This document shows, in pieces, positions 1 through 12,965 of a stretch of DNA of 64,000 nucleotides. Position numbers and translations under genes: made by a program. The notes under the pieces are model-generated. The model did not search any database and was not told where the DNA came from. It saw only the letters and a program-made list of their open reading frames with translations. The stretch is from Serilophus lunatus (lineage: Eukaryota; Chordata; Aves; Passeriformes; Eurylaimidae): the NCBI GenBank assembly GCA_013399895.1, contig VXBA01006133.1, positions 124,001 through 188,000 on the forward strand, read 5' to 3'. Within the stretch, counting starts at the first letter, position 1; each line of letters opens with the position of its first letter.

Positions 1-682
1 CCAAAGTGGAATGGGGAAGAGAATCAAAATGTAACTATGGGAAAAGTTGTGGTCTAAGACAAATATAGTGTAATAGGTACAGGAAAAGGTTTTTTCAAGG
101 TCAAAGTTCAGTAAGCATAGTCTGGCTAAATGCCTTAGGAAGTATTTTCTGTGCACTAGTTATTGCTGTATATTCTTTCTTGGAATTTAATATCTTAGCC
201 AAATAATATTAATTGGAGAAACAGTGAAGAACAGTGAACTTAAATTTATGATGTGGTAATACAAACCTGTGTAACATGGAAGGAAGGTCTATGAACTCAT
301 ATCAAACTATATATGAAACTGAAAGGGGTTTAGTCAGCAATTATAAAAATTTTTAACTCAGTAAGCATTATTTTAAGTCATGCATGGAACAAATTTAACT
401 GAACTGCAGCCTGTCTTCCAGGGGACCTTACAGCTTTTTAACACTTCTTCTGTATGCTCTAGACATTGCAAGGAAGTATCTTAAACAAGTAGAAAAAGCT
501 GAGACAGACACAGAACCAAACTAGTTTAATGTAGGAATTTTTGCTTTAATCATAGGCATGTTGTATTATACAAGAGTGACACTCTACAAGTGTCTACCTA
601 TTGACCTATTGTGGAAACTACACAAAAGTAACACTGAAACATCAGAAATAAGAATCACAAAATATTACCTGTTGTCCAGTTC
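1..682. other. Unique AT-rich intergenic DNA
   Basis: No repeat that I recognise, no RNA gene and no convincing open frame. Short frames here are the size expected by chance in AT-rich DNA. Confidence 0.6.
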
Positions 683-1060
683 TGTTTGTGATCCCTTAGA
701 ATGGAATCATCGATTTGGTGGCGTCAGGAATCGGGACCCTCTGAAATCACAACTGCCAGCAAAACATACTGGCCTTGTGTGCATAGTGCTGTTCCAGAGG
801 ACCCAGGAAAGAAAGGCGGTCTATATACAAGCTGTACAAGTGACAAAATGGAGAAGCTAATGGAGTCTCATGGAGTCTCCTCTTTATTGCAAATTCATCT
901 GTTTTTATAGTCCAAAGATGGTTTTGGTTAGTACAACCAATAGACAAAAGGAAAGGTGGTCATGTGTCACTGTCCTAGAGCCACAGGACAATCACAAGAT
1001 GATATTTATATACCTAAGACATTATATCATAGTCTGGATAATTTGCCACAATTCCCAGTT
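683..1060 (-). mobile_element. Probable solo retroviral LTR, minus strand
   Basis: Read on the minus strand, the segment has a TATA box (TATAAAAA at 903-909) followed about 20 bases later by AATAAA (883-888). This tight spacing is typical of avian retroviral LTRs with a short R region. A CCAAT-like box lies just upstream near 938-943. The left edge TGTTTGTG at 683 is a plausible terminus. The right edge near 1060 is a guess, and no target-site duplication was found. A tRNA-3'-end-like motif sits at 716-738. Two 10-base direct copies (tggagtctca/c) occur at 861-880. The 69-115 aa open frames across this segment are accidental. Confidence 0.5.
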
Positions 1061-1989
1061 AAAATATAAATACCAAGGCAAAATACCATGTATATGGAAA
1101 AATTTCTGGTTTACTCTGCTATTATCACAAGAATATTTTCACACTTGTCTTTCACATTACAATAATTCTAACAGTGAAAATGAGTTGATTAATAGATTAA
1201 GATTCTCAGACTCGTAAAAAACTGTGGGAAGCCAGGATAAAGAGACGTAGGCTGGAGTTGGCTAGTCATATCCAACAAAGGATAAAACATTATAATATTT
1301 ACACTTAAGAACAGAAAAGTAACTTCACAGTTATTAAATATAAGACCATGTTCTTCTCCTCAGGTAATTTACATGAAAACTACTATCGCTTTTCTTCTTT
1401 TTTTCAGTAACTGCTGTGCTTTGAAGATCACTATTGTAGACCACAACAAGCTTCCCTGTTTTAGATCAAGAAAACCACGTTATCAACATACTATAAAATG
1501 ATTTTTAATTATTTTCATTACTCTTGTTTGGGTTTTTCTGATTTACCTATACCATCATCAAAATTAGAGGCAACAAGCAAGTAAGCATGACCCCTTAGGG
1601 GACGAGTTCTATATTATTTTACAATAAATATTTCTGATACCACATTCCACAAGAGTATTTTTACTGCCTGGCATATGAATGAACATTTGCAGCCTGTTCA
1701 TTTGTTGTTAGTTTCCCAAGTATAATATCTTTCACATTTATTTACTATTTTTGATATTGAGCTTTAAGAAATAGCAGAACTAGTAGTGCTTGTAACAATA
1801 TACCTTAGAGGTAATTGTGTAACTGAGCCACAATGGAAAGAAATCAGTGAAGCAGTGTACAGAAATAAAGAAATCAACTTGTAGTTAACAGAAGAGGCCA
1901 GGCAAGAAATGGAGGTGTGTTGCATAATGAACTGCATTTTCTTAAGAGTTAATAAAACAGTCACCTAGAACTTTGGGGGAACAAGACAA
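1061..1989. other. Unique AT-rich intergenic DNA
   Basis: No gene, RNA or repeat could be supported. Part of an internal or diverged endogenous retrovirus next to the left-hand LTR cannot be excluded, but nothing in the sequence shows it. Confidence 0.5.
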
Positions 1990-2479
1990 AAATGATCACC
2001 AGAGACAGGAGGTGATCCAGGCACCACAGCTTAGATTTCTTTGCAGCCTGTAATGAATACCATGGTGAAACAGCTGTGCCCCTGCAGTCCATGGAAGAGG
2101 CTCATGCCAAAAAAAGGTGGATGCTTGAAGGAGGCTGTGATCCCATGGGAGGCCTATGCTGGAGCAGGGTCCTGGCAAGGATCTGCAGGTCCATGGAGAG
2201 AGGAGCCCACACTGGAGCAGGCTTCCTGGTAGGACTTGTGGCCCCGAGGGGGGTGGGTCGCATGCTGGAGCAAGCAGCCTGTGCCTGAAGGACTTCTCCC
2301 ATGGAGAAGGGATCCACACTGGCACAGTTTGTGGAAAACTGTTGTCCATGGTATGGACTCATGTCTTATCGCAATTAATGAACCTTTTGTTACTTTTTTC
2401 TCCCCTACCCACTTGGGAGGGAAATTATAAGAGTGGCATCGGTGGGTGCATGGTATTGAGCCAAGGTCAACCCACAACA
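1990..2479 (+). mobile_element. 3' part of an avian ERVL-type LTR
   Basis: The segment has the degenerate internal repeats of a class of avian ERVL LTR: phrases such as 'ccatgg...cactggagcagg...cttgtgg' recur with variation between about 2080 and 2340. A decayed polyadenylation site (gcaattaatga, about 2370) follows. The LTR 3' end reads through 'ggtcaacccacaaca' to 2479, closely matching the usual end of this family. The left edge is approximate and the copy appears 5'-truncated. Overlapping open frames of 63-117 aa on both strands come from the GC-rich repeat units and are not genes. Family assignment is from memory. Confidence 0.7.
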
Positions 2480-5400
2480 TGATCCTAAGGTAGATAGATC
2501 ACACCCTGTTTTTTCACTTACCCTCAGGCAAGTTACCCCGGTCAAGGTAAAAAATGAGGTTAATTTATATAAACAAAGAAGAGACATTTTGCATTCATAA
2601 AAGTAGAAGTGGAGAAAACCACTTTGGTTCCAGTTTCCATCACTAAAAATCTCTCCAACCTTGACCACCTCTACCTCAAAAACTTACATCATCCGTGACT
2701 GTCACTGCAGGAATTAACTGCGTAGCAGTAGCTCTGTGGCATTGTATGCTCACAGCTAATTTAGAATACACTTATTAAATACTAATTGCTTTGAATAACA
2801 CAATTTGTGCTGTTAATAAATACCTAGTAAACTTTAGTTTCAAATTTTAAAACTGGATTGATTTTTTAAATAATTCTGTTACAAACATTTGTAATTTCTT
2901 AACTGTTATATAAATATCCACATACCCAGACAAACACAAGTACATGTAAAAACACTTTATGTTCAGTTGCAACATTTAATGACTTTTTTAAATCAGTGTA
3001 CTATCCTCCACATATTAAAAATTATAAATATTTTAAAATATTAAGTAATATTATTTTAAAATATTATCCTCAGTACTTTCAGAGTCGTAAAGAGACTTGA
3101 GTGACAAATTCTGTCGCTACTATCCATTTTTCTATCTATTCCTCATTATTTACAATGATCTTTAATGTTTCTATGCTATCTTAGGCCTTGATTTTACAAC
3201 ATCATTTTTTACATATCTGTCCTGCTCTTGTTACCATATTAAAAGTGTTCTTGAGTTCTAGTGATTTTACAGTCAATGAGAAAAAGTTTCTAATTCTTGA
3301 CAGGCTTGCCTGTCAGATGTAATACATTTAGAAGAAAAGGCAAATGTTATGGAAAAATAGTCTTCATAATAGGTTTTCAACATTGGGTTTATAAGAAGGT
3401 TTGTTTTGAGATGATCTTAGAATACTTTTCTCCTCCTGATACAATTTTTTTTTTTTTCAGAAATTTATCCCTCTTGCAGGTAGCAAAAGGTGCTAGAATT
3501 CCATTTAAAAAAAATTAACTTGGAAGTGAAAAGGAGTTGTACTTAATTCAGCTTTGTGTCATACTCTTACCATAACTTCTATCTCTTTTCTTTAGAAAGA
3601 TCACTTCACACTTGGATTCAGAAATGCCAAGACATTGCAGCATACTATTTTGAGTAAAAGAGACAAAACACCATAACTAGACAACATAAATTTCCAGACA
3701 AAAAAAATCAATCTGAGATTGTTTCATTATGAATTAATTTTACTATTCTCTTTTCTGATAAGCTCTACTTCAGTACTAATTGGGAAAAGTGACACTGGAT
3801 GACACAGAGCTAAGCTCCTTCAGCAGAATTAAAAACAAATACATTTTGAAAAATTAAATATGTGAACTGTTCTTTTCAGACAAAAAAGTATAGGTTAAAT
3901 GTACATGTGAACTTCATTAATGTCAACTTTCAAGTTTTGCTGTGTGAGAAGTACACCACTTCTTGCATACCTTTTATCTGGTGCTTTTCTCCTTTTTATC
4001 TCTTGCACACATACATAAATGCAAAGTCATATATTGATAAAATTTGAGTCATCAATAAATTGTAAAATTTATAAGTTGTAAATATGAATAATTAACTCAA
4101 TATATGTTCTTCCTAAAAACTACCATCTGGTGTTAAATATATTGTGTGTTTTATCAAAACTCAAAACATTTATTTTAGTTCAGACATACTCACTGTGCAC
4201 AATCATTCCCTTTCACATGAAATTAAACCAAATAAAATGCTAAAGGAGTAAATTCTTTATATTAACAGGCATTCAGTTTGCAGGATTTAGCTGAATCTAG
4301 TCTACAGTAATCTGCTACCCCCATCCCCTGTCTTATAACATAGATGTAGGAGTCCCCAAACCAATCGTTTGTCTTTTCTGGGGTGTTTTATCTGCCAATA
4401 TACAAATAGTGATAATCACCTGAGAGTTGATGGAGAGGGAGGTAGACACTTTCAGCAAAAAAAACTTATGAATTATATCCATTGATTCTTTCTCTCACAG
4501 TCAGAAATAAATGATATAGAAACATCAAAGCTTGCAAATAGAAATGCAGAACCCTAGTTTGATAGCAATTATATTATCCACAGAAGACATGAGTGCAGTG
4601 AGAAAAGAGAATGCGACAAAAAGAATCCTAGAAAGAAAACATGAGACATTTATTTATTTATTTTCTGTTTGAATTGCAACAAAACCAGCATAACACTATG
4701 AAATACTTAAATTTGTCTAAAAACCCTTTCAGGAAAAAAAATCTGCCAAATGTTTTTAAAGTAGTTCTAAGCACATATATTGGAGCATTTATTAAGTTCT
4801 CTACTCATTGATATTTGAATTCTGTAATATTTTAATTCTGTAATAGTTTAAAATTTATGTAATTTTTAGCAAACAGAAATAATAAATTCAAGATTGAATC
4901 CAACATTAACAGCTGAGGCATTTTCTCCTTAGTGATGAAACTAAGTATTTCTCTACTTGGGAAACTGGAAAATTTTATTGTCTCTCTGCCGATACGTGGA
5001 ATAAAGAGATCATTTTGTATTACTTATTCTTATAAGAAAACGTACCTAATCTCATGCATCACCATCCCTCAAGTAAGGTATTTACCATTATCAGATCCTT
5101 TCTTTTTTAAATATCTTCCTATATTTTTATAATTTAATTGCAGAAAAGGAACCTTGATTGTGAGTGTAATTGAAAACAACCCTTGAAGCTGCAGTATTGA
5201 CTGCCTCTTGAGTCCTGTACATTTGGAATACTAAGGCAAGAGACGTTAATGGGGTATTATATTACTCTTGCTCCAATTTCAGTGATGTCAGCACCAGAGT
5301 TTACAAATTATCTGTTTTATGGTCTATTGTGTATTTCTTAATGATTCAGAAATGCATAAATGTTGATGTTCAATTAATTTACTTTTTCCTCAAGAAAACT

Positions 5401-6319
5401 GGTACCACTATTTAAGATATTCACATTAGACTTCCTTCATACTCACAAACAGATATAAGCATTTTATTTAATGAAGTAAGCCTAAACTATTTTAGACTTC
5501 TGTGTATGGATGATTCATTCGCTAAAAAATAGCTATTGCTCTACACTTATTATAGTGAAAGTATAAAGTAATTATCTCAAATACAGACACCTGAAATCAT
5601 GAAAGATTAAGCTGTACCACACTTTCAGATAATAGTAAAAATCACTCAAAGTTTTATGATGTAGCTTTTTTTAAAACAATAATTTTTCCCCCCTTTTGGG
5701 AACTACTGAAATTAAAAACAAAAAACCTCACAGTCTTTGCTGTATTTAAACTCTTAGTAGTTTATATTATATTTGATTGTCTTGTTTCTAAACTTCATTA
5801 CTTAAAACATAAAGCTCTTTAAAGAAAAAGTTGGGTAAACCTATTGTTGAATTCAGCTGCACACGAACATAGATCCTTAAGAGGTCTTCAGTTATTTTTC
5901 TTTATGTTTACCTTCCTATTACATTTTCTATTATTTATATGTTCATTTCTCTCCGTCTCACACCATATGTTGATAAAAAAACCTCTTTGCCATTCTAGGG
6001 GTTTTTTATATTTAATGTTCACCCATTTTCATTTCCACTGAGGTCTTTTCCAAGCTGATTCATTAAGTTCACCCAGGTCCAGAAAAATAGTGTACTATCC
6101 CCAGTCACTGGAGAATAAATAAATCAACCAAAATATTTTCATAAAAAAAAAAAAAAGTTAAAGCATTTCTCACTGGGAAAAAAAGAAATTAAAGAGAGCC
6201 TTTTTTCACCAACGCCTGCTTTTTTGTTGAATCTTATGCCCTACTCTTTTTCTTTCTCACAGCCTACAGCAAGACATAGAATTCATTGAGATATTAAAAA
6301 GGAATTAGTATACTGTGCA
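2480..6319. other. Unique AT-rich intergenic DNA
   Basis: A long stretch with no recognisable gene or repeat except short homopolymer tracts (for example T-runs near 3451 and 5690) and a TTTA run near 4650. Chance open frames of 61-73 aa only. Confidence 0.6.
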
Positions 6320-6560
6320 GAATGCAATGGCTCAGAAGGCTACATAAAGTATCTTTTACCTCTGAGTCATGGGCTTGAATACAACAGAAGCTGATAAGGG
6401 AAAGGTCATCATCTGGCAGTTGCTCTAGAGGTGCAGTACAAGTCACAGCAGAAGTCAAACCTCAGTGGACAAGCATTTATAACACAAAAATCATTAAAAC
6501 ACCTGGTGCTCATTGGAAATCTCTGTTAACAGAATGAAGATTGGCGCAAAGATGCAATTA
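6320..6560 (+). mobile_element. Candidate old tRNA-derived SINE
   Basis: A pol III A box (TGGCTCAGAAG, 6328-6338) fits TRGYNNARNNG exactly. A B-box-like GGCTTGAATAC at 6372-6382 matches the consensus at 8 of 11 positions. The 33-base gap between them is the spacing of a tRNA. About eight bases precede the A box, as in a tRNA acceptor arm. The sequence that follows is not tRNA-like and would be the SINE body. I do not recognise the family, and the right end is arbitrary. It could also be chance or a conserved non-coding element. Confidence 0.33.
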
Positions 6561-8907
6561 GATGCAGTCCCTATGGGCTACAGCTGAGATACATGAGTTA
6601 GTGTCAGTGGATAACTGACGGCAGATGTATCTGCTTGTGGTGATAAGAAAATAATTTCAATTTCTATGGCTGTCACAAGCTAATATGCATTTTAAAATCT
6701 ATTTCTGAAGGCATAATGACTGTCCCCTTAAAAAAAAAAAAATCCAAGTTTTTTTATTCTCTGCAACAGATTAACATTGGCATAAATCCTATGATCACAG
6801 TACTCCTTTTTTTCTTTAGTACTCAGGGTTGTATTTGAATGGAAACCCTTATGATCAGTATTACATTGTGCTAAAGCTAGTATGTGAAATGCACTAATAA
6901 AGAGATGTTCCTTAATTATACTTGCAGGTTTGTCCTTGAGTAGTTGTTTTGCCCTGAACTGTTCTTGTTTTTTCTACTGGTTGCTTTCTATATATATTTC
7001 TTATTTCTGACTGTTTTCTTCCTTTCTGTTACTCATTTTCCCCATTAATTCTGATTGCTTATTTTAAAGACTGGACGACTTGTTTTCCTCCTTAATACGT
7101 AGAGTGTTAGTTGGTTAATAAACACTGTAGTTAATAGCAAGGAGAAAAAGGACAGCATCTGAAGCATTCCTGTTGACAATAGTCCTTACAGACATCGTTT
7201 GGCTTTCAGTAAAACATTCTTCTTTAGAGGCTGTATTTTGAATTTTGAAGAGGAATCACGAAGTGCTCCTTGTTGTTTGAGATTTTCTGTGCACAAATTA
7301 AGGCATTGTGACATTGCATATCAAGGAATCATGAGTATGTCTGAGAACTAGGATTCCGTTCCTCTCACACTTTATCTAAAGCTTTTCATAAACTTCATAC
7401 AAACACATTTTTATTATGTAGTGTCTAGACCTATGGCTTGGACCAATGCCTGAAATAAGCTCCCTTTTTGCTTAATTTTTCCTCTTAACATCTTATTTGT
7501 TAAAGATAGCATAAAAAAAGTTTGTTAGTATATTATGATGAATAAGCTTAAAAAAAAATTCATAAATTGAGAGGCTGTTTACTACTTACATTAGCCGTCT
7601 ATCCTTGTTTTAGGATTTATATCTCTGTTCTCATCAGATTTTCAAAGCTGAAAACCCCACTTCTTACAGAGAATCATTTCCATTTTTCTGTTAGATCCCT
7701 TCGGGTTTTTTAAGTGTGAGCATCTTCTGTTACCTGATAACCTCGAATCAACTGAGGATATAGAATGAGCACTGAGACCAGTAACTATTCTGGCATTTCA
7801 TGTCTCATTTTTTTCAACTCTAAATGAAAATATATTTCCCTAGGTAGATGGTTTATTTTTTATTTCCTCTCACTTAACACATATCATCACTACAAAACTC
7901 TCTTTGAATTTCGAAAAATGGTAATTAAAAGCAGATAACCTCTGACATACAAGTTCACTAGAATAATGTACATTTGCATGTGAAAAGTTTTATTCCCAAA
8001 GAGTATGTTGCATGCCTTTGCTCACAGGGTCTGGCAGAATGTAATTTGCAGGTGAACCGTAAGTCTATTCCTATTCACAAACTATTTTCTTATTACTTAA
8101 AATTCTAATATATTCCATCTAATCTATATAACTTCTTATAATGTCTGGTCTTCAAAGATCACAGAGTAAAGTGCTTGCGTATAATACAGCAGGAACAACC
8201 AGATATTTTGGAAATAGGTGTAGAAGTTGTGAAACTTGGATTTGAGCTTCAGTTCCACCACAAATTTCTTTTCTGATTGGAAAATCACATATAACATTGC
8301 TTTAAAGTATATTTAACCCTAAAATACATTGATATTCTTCAAAGGATTTAAAACACCCAAGTACACCGATAATTCATCTTTATCTTTTCTCCATTTGTTA
8401 AAAATAGAGAGAATGATGAGTGAGAATGAATAATGAGAATTTATGTTAAAGACAAAATGCTCCTTAGGGTATATGTCAGGCTTTGATAATAGTATAGACC
8501 AGAAAAAGCTAGCCAAAATAATGTAAATAATTCTTGGGAATGCACACATTCATGTTGTCCTTTTGACAAATTTCTGTAGTCTCCAAACACTAATAATTAA
8601 AATCATAGCTGTAGTAACTCATAGAAGTGTTTAACAAGTTAAAAAAGGGAAAATACTAGGTTCTATTTCAACACTTATGTTCAAAGAAGGTGTCCTGTAG
8701 GTACATAAAAACAATAAAAAAAACCCCTTCAGTGACAGCCTCAGGCAAACTTTAATTCACAACTAAAAACTCTAGCCAAACTAGCACACAATAGAGGGAA
8801 CACCTACTCCAGTAACATTTAACAGGTTATGAGTTCACTGTGCTAGTTGGGGATATCATTGCTACATGGACAAGGATGGTGACCTAAGGCAAACTCTCGC
8901 ACACTGA
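6561..8907. other. Unique AT-rich intergenic DNA
   Basis: No gene, RNA gene or repeat recognised. The 76-aa minus-strand frame at 8319-8549 is a chance frame in AT-rich DNA. Confidence 0.6.
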
Positions 8908-9048
8908 CAGAATCACAGAATATTCTGTGTTGGAAAGGACTCACAAGGATCATTGAGTCCAGCTCTTAAGTGAATGTACTGTATTAGAATCAAACCCACA
9001 GTTTTGGCACTGCTAACATGATGGTCTGACCAACTGAGTTAATTTTAG
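8908..9048 (-). mobile_element. tRNA-Ile-derived SINE with CR1-like tail (TguSINE1-like)
   Basis: On the minus strand the head copies a tRNA-Ile gene. The A box TAACTCAGTTGG is at 9030-9041 and a B box (GGTTTGATTC) at 8988-8997, with recognisable anticodon-arm sequence between them. The other end (8908-8966) is a CR1-type 3' tail with the repeated 'ATTCTGTG' terminus and a 'TTGGAA...GACTC' core. This composition matches TguSINE1, a SINE mobilised by CR1 machinery in songbirds (recalled, not searched). Several substitutions in both boxes suggest an old copy unlikely to be transcribed. No target-site duplication was found. Confidence 0.8.
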
Positions 9049-12000
9049 GAGATTGTATATGTTACAGCATCTCACTCGGGGCTACAAGCAGGTCATGTCA
9101 CTCCACCCAGGGGCTGAAGGATCATTCAGGGACATCAAGCAGAAAAACAGTCACCTGTGAGTGATGCGACAGCATTCAATCCTGGGAAGCCTCTAGGGGT
9201 GCCAGTTCCCAGGACAGGCTTGCTCTCATAGACCCACTATTCCCAGAGAAACCACTTCTGTCATTGATTCTACGGGGGATTAAAGTAGAAATGTCTTTCA
9301 GAAGGACCAGTTAACAACTACTCTAAAGTCATGCCAAATCTCTGTTGCAGAATTTTCAAAGCCATGTAAAAAACCTACTCATTTTAGGCTGGTTTTACTA
9401 GACCAAAATTCAGACTAATTTTATTATGATTTAGGAGAATTTCAAATGAACTTGAAACCAATTATTGACTTCATGCTGTTTTAGCATGGAACTTGGTCAC
9501 TTCTAAGTTTTCCAAAGATTGTTCTACTTAATTTCATTCCAGTTAACAGAAACAATAAATATTGTTAAAATAAATGTATTAAAATATTAGTGTAGGGAAA
9601 TGAGTGGACCTTGTGCAAGAGATGGCAAGGAGATAGGCTGATTTAAGGATTTCTCTTTTAGTTCAATAGACCTTCTGGTGGCTGGGAGTCTTGGGCTTGG
9701 ATTTCTTGCCCCCTGCATCCTTTCAGAACAGTCTACTTCCTGAAAAGATAACTTTTTCACTGATGGCCTTGGAACCCCTGCAAGGTGGCCAAAGAAAGCT
9801 GTTAACAAAGCTTGGAGAGGAAAAGGTTTGGCATTCTTTCATCCCTGGAGTACACATGCCATTAGCCAGCATTCTTGCCTCAGGAAAATAAATTTTTCCT
9901 AAAGTCCTTCCACTGCCTGGCATTTTGTGGTTATCTGCATTATCTTCCTTTAAAGTTAGCATGGAATAGTCTCCTGAAATTTTCAGGAAATAAGTCCTGG
10001 AAAGCTCTCAGAATCAAGAATCACTTTTCTGCTGTCAATCAGTTTATTAATAGAATGTATAGGAAAAGATGTTCTAACTGCAATAGAAATGAAACCCTCC
10101 CACAACTTTGACTTTAATATAAATTTTATTTAAAGTAAACTCACCACAACAACCATTTTATAGGATTTCAAATTCTAAACTGAAATAAAATGAATAAAAT
10201 TATTAAAATCTATACATCAAGAATGAAAACACATCCATAGATGATCTCAATTTAAGACAATTATATCATCATTCTCTAGTCATGACACTTTTTTGAGCTT
10301 ATTTTCATTGGTTTTCTATTTTCATTGCATTTAAAACCTAAAATATCTTCCCATTGCAAATTCTTTGTCTTAGAATGCTTTCTTTTTTTTCCCCCAAATT
10401 TACTAGGTTTCCATTATTTTTATTCACTTGGAAATGTTAATAAATTAGCTAAATACTAAAATTGTAACACTTAGCACTTTTACCATTACTTAAAATCCCA
10501 ATAAATTAGAAAAAATCGAAAAGAAAGTAAGTTACTAATAAAGAAAAAAGGACGTGAAATTTGTCATTAGCATAAGCTAGTATCACTGGGAAAGAAAGCA
10601 GCAATTATGATATTATCCATTATCGCTACAGCAGTTAGGAAAAGGATGGCAAGATACAACTGCCTTCTCTAATTTAAATTTTCATCTTTTCATTCTTCTT
10701 TAATTTTACTTTAATATAGTGAGGCCTGGCATGCTCAAACCATTTACACTATTCTGGAAAGAATCTGTAAGAGATATAAAACTAATGATCCAAACTGAAA
10801 GGCATATCTGTTTAATGAGAACATAAGTTGAGCCAAAATACATTATTATTACTCTGTATATGTTATACGCTGAAAGGGTCAAGTTGCTCCAAAGTACTGG
10901 CATAGAGAGAAAGTCTGGAATCCTTTTTTTTTTTTTTTTCCCCTGTCATGTGGCTAACTTTAGGTAAACTTAATATGAAATAGGAATAGCTCTATTACAT
11001 TAGCCTAAGAGCCCACTTAGCCCGTTATTCTGTCCAGGAAAGTACTGAAAAGAGATATTAAGGAAGGTATTTAAAAGCACTTGACTTAATAGAATACTTT
11101 AAATTACTTTTAAACTTGTTTAGCTCATAGTGATAGGAATAGAAAATCCTTTCTGCAGATATAAGACTTTTATGGAATGTTAATAACATATTCAAATAAA
11201 ACTGCTGATGCGGAAGCTTCAAAAACTAGAAACTATAGTGAATATACAGTCTCATCAAATATAAAAATCCTGATATGATCCATCACATGTTGGCCATACA
11301 TGTATAGAAGGGAGGACCTATTTTCACAGGCACTAACCTGTGTAAGAGTGTAGCCCTGAAGAGAGAGAAAGTGAGAGAAAAAGCAAGAAGAGTTAGCTGT
11401 CAAAATCCCAATTACCCCACTGTAAAATCAGCACCTAGCTCGTGATTTGTTCCTTTTGATCAGTTAGTGAGCAAGTGCCTTAAACACTGATGTCAGGTTT
11501 CCAACCGCTTAGAGGTTGTTATGTTTTGTCATGCTTTGTAAGGTGACACATAGGAAACGGGGAAAAGAAATCATCTGTTGTCCTTCCTCTGCAGTTGACT
11601 TGGTTCCATAAAGCAAAAGCTCACGTAACATTTCTCATCTTCCTCATGTTCCAGTTTTGCAGATTTCTATTATACCTCCAGTTTATGTACCATCTTGAGA
11701 GGTCTAGGAGACTCAGAAACCTCTCATAAGGAAGCTGCTACTTACTTTGTCCATTCTTATCACCTTTCTGAACTTTTTCCAAGTTACATTGTGTCTTTTC
11801 CGAGATGTAATTCATATTGATAACTGCATTCAGTGATGAAAGTTCAGTCAAATCAAATAAACTCATACAATGAAAAAATTATATTTTCATTTTGCTTTCT
11901 AATAATTCCTAATAGTTCGCCTTTTTTTCTCTAACTGTCACTTAACTATATATAACCAACAATCTTTGTCCTATGTGATAATGCTCAGCTTAGAGACCGG

Positions 12001-12965
12001 TATTTTTCATATGAAATATTTTATTTTCTGTGTACTTCACAGTATATGAAATTTCATCTACCATTTTAGCACTTTTCTCAAGTACTTTAGAGGCTGTTTG
12101 AAGATATTTATACAATGTGTAGTTGTATAAGCAGCTGTTACAGCTAGCTGTGACCTAGGTCACATATTTTCTTTAGGACTTCATTTAAATTTAACAGATT
12201 AAATTAGTGAAAGGATTTTTTTTCCTCTGGAGAGCCACAGAACTAATTTTTTTAGACTAAACCCCACCTATCTTTGTGTCCGTTTGCTTTTGTTTTGTCT
12301 TGGTTTTGTTTGAATGATATTTTGCCTTATCAGTGTTTGCTAATGGCAGCCACAGGCAATAAACTCATTATCATTACAACATTTAAGAAGAGTAGTCAGA
12401 AATGTTGAGTTTGAATCCAGAAGGGGTCCTTTCTTAGCAGGATTGATTTCAAGATCAGGCTTTGATTTCCACCAGTGCTCTATAACAAGACTTCTCATAA
12501 ATCAACATCTTGAGTGTTTTTCTGGTGAAGCAAAGGATGAAACCATAAAAAAGGAAGCTTCTCCCTGCAAGCTTCTTGGTTATTCCATTTAGGCAGATAT
12601 TTTGCACAGATGTTCAGTTCTCAGACAAGTGATGTGATGAGATATCAAGCCTTTAAGAGACTTCCAACTACTACTGCAGGGTCTTGTGATACCATGAGAG
12701 AGAAAATAAGCATTTAAATTGAATAAACCGAAGCAGATATGTTGTACAATTCAGATTAAGAATAAGATTATGGTCGCATATTTGCAAGATAACTAGTTAC
12801 CATGGTTTAAGACTTTGTTGAAAGTTACTGGTTTTTTGGCTGAGAAAAATTATGGAAAGGTGATTTATATCAATCGCTTTAACTAGGAGTTTGCAAAAAG
12901 CTTACAATCGTCATCTAGGTACTATATAATACAAACCATATATTATTATATAATACGTAAAGGTA
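9049..12965. other. Unique intergenic DNA
   Basis: Mostly unique and AT-rich. The part at 9060-9290 is richer in GC and could be an unrecognised decayed repeat. A perfect 16-bp palindrome lies at 12149-12164. No gene or RNA recognised. The frames at 9587-10111 (66-79 aa) overlap each other on opposite strands and look accidental. Confidence 0.55.
12149..12164. repeat. Perfect 16-bp palindrome with nuclear-receptor half-sites
   Basis: TGTGACCTAGGTCACA is fully self-complementary. It contains TGACCT and AGGTCA back to back, an everted pair of nuclear-receptor half-sites with no spacer. Confidence 0.85.
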
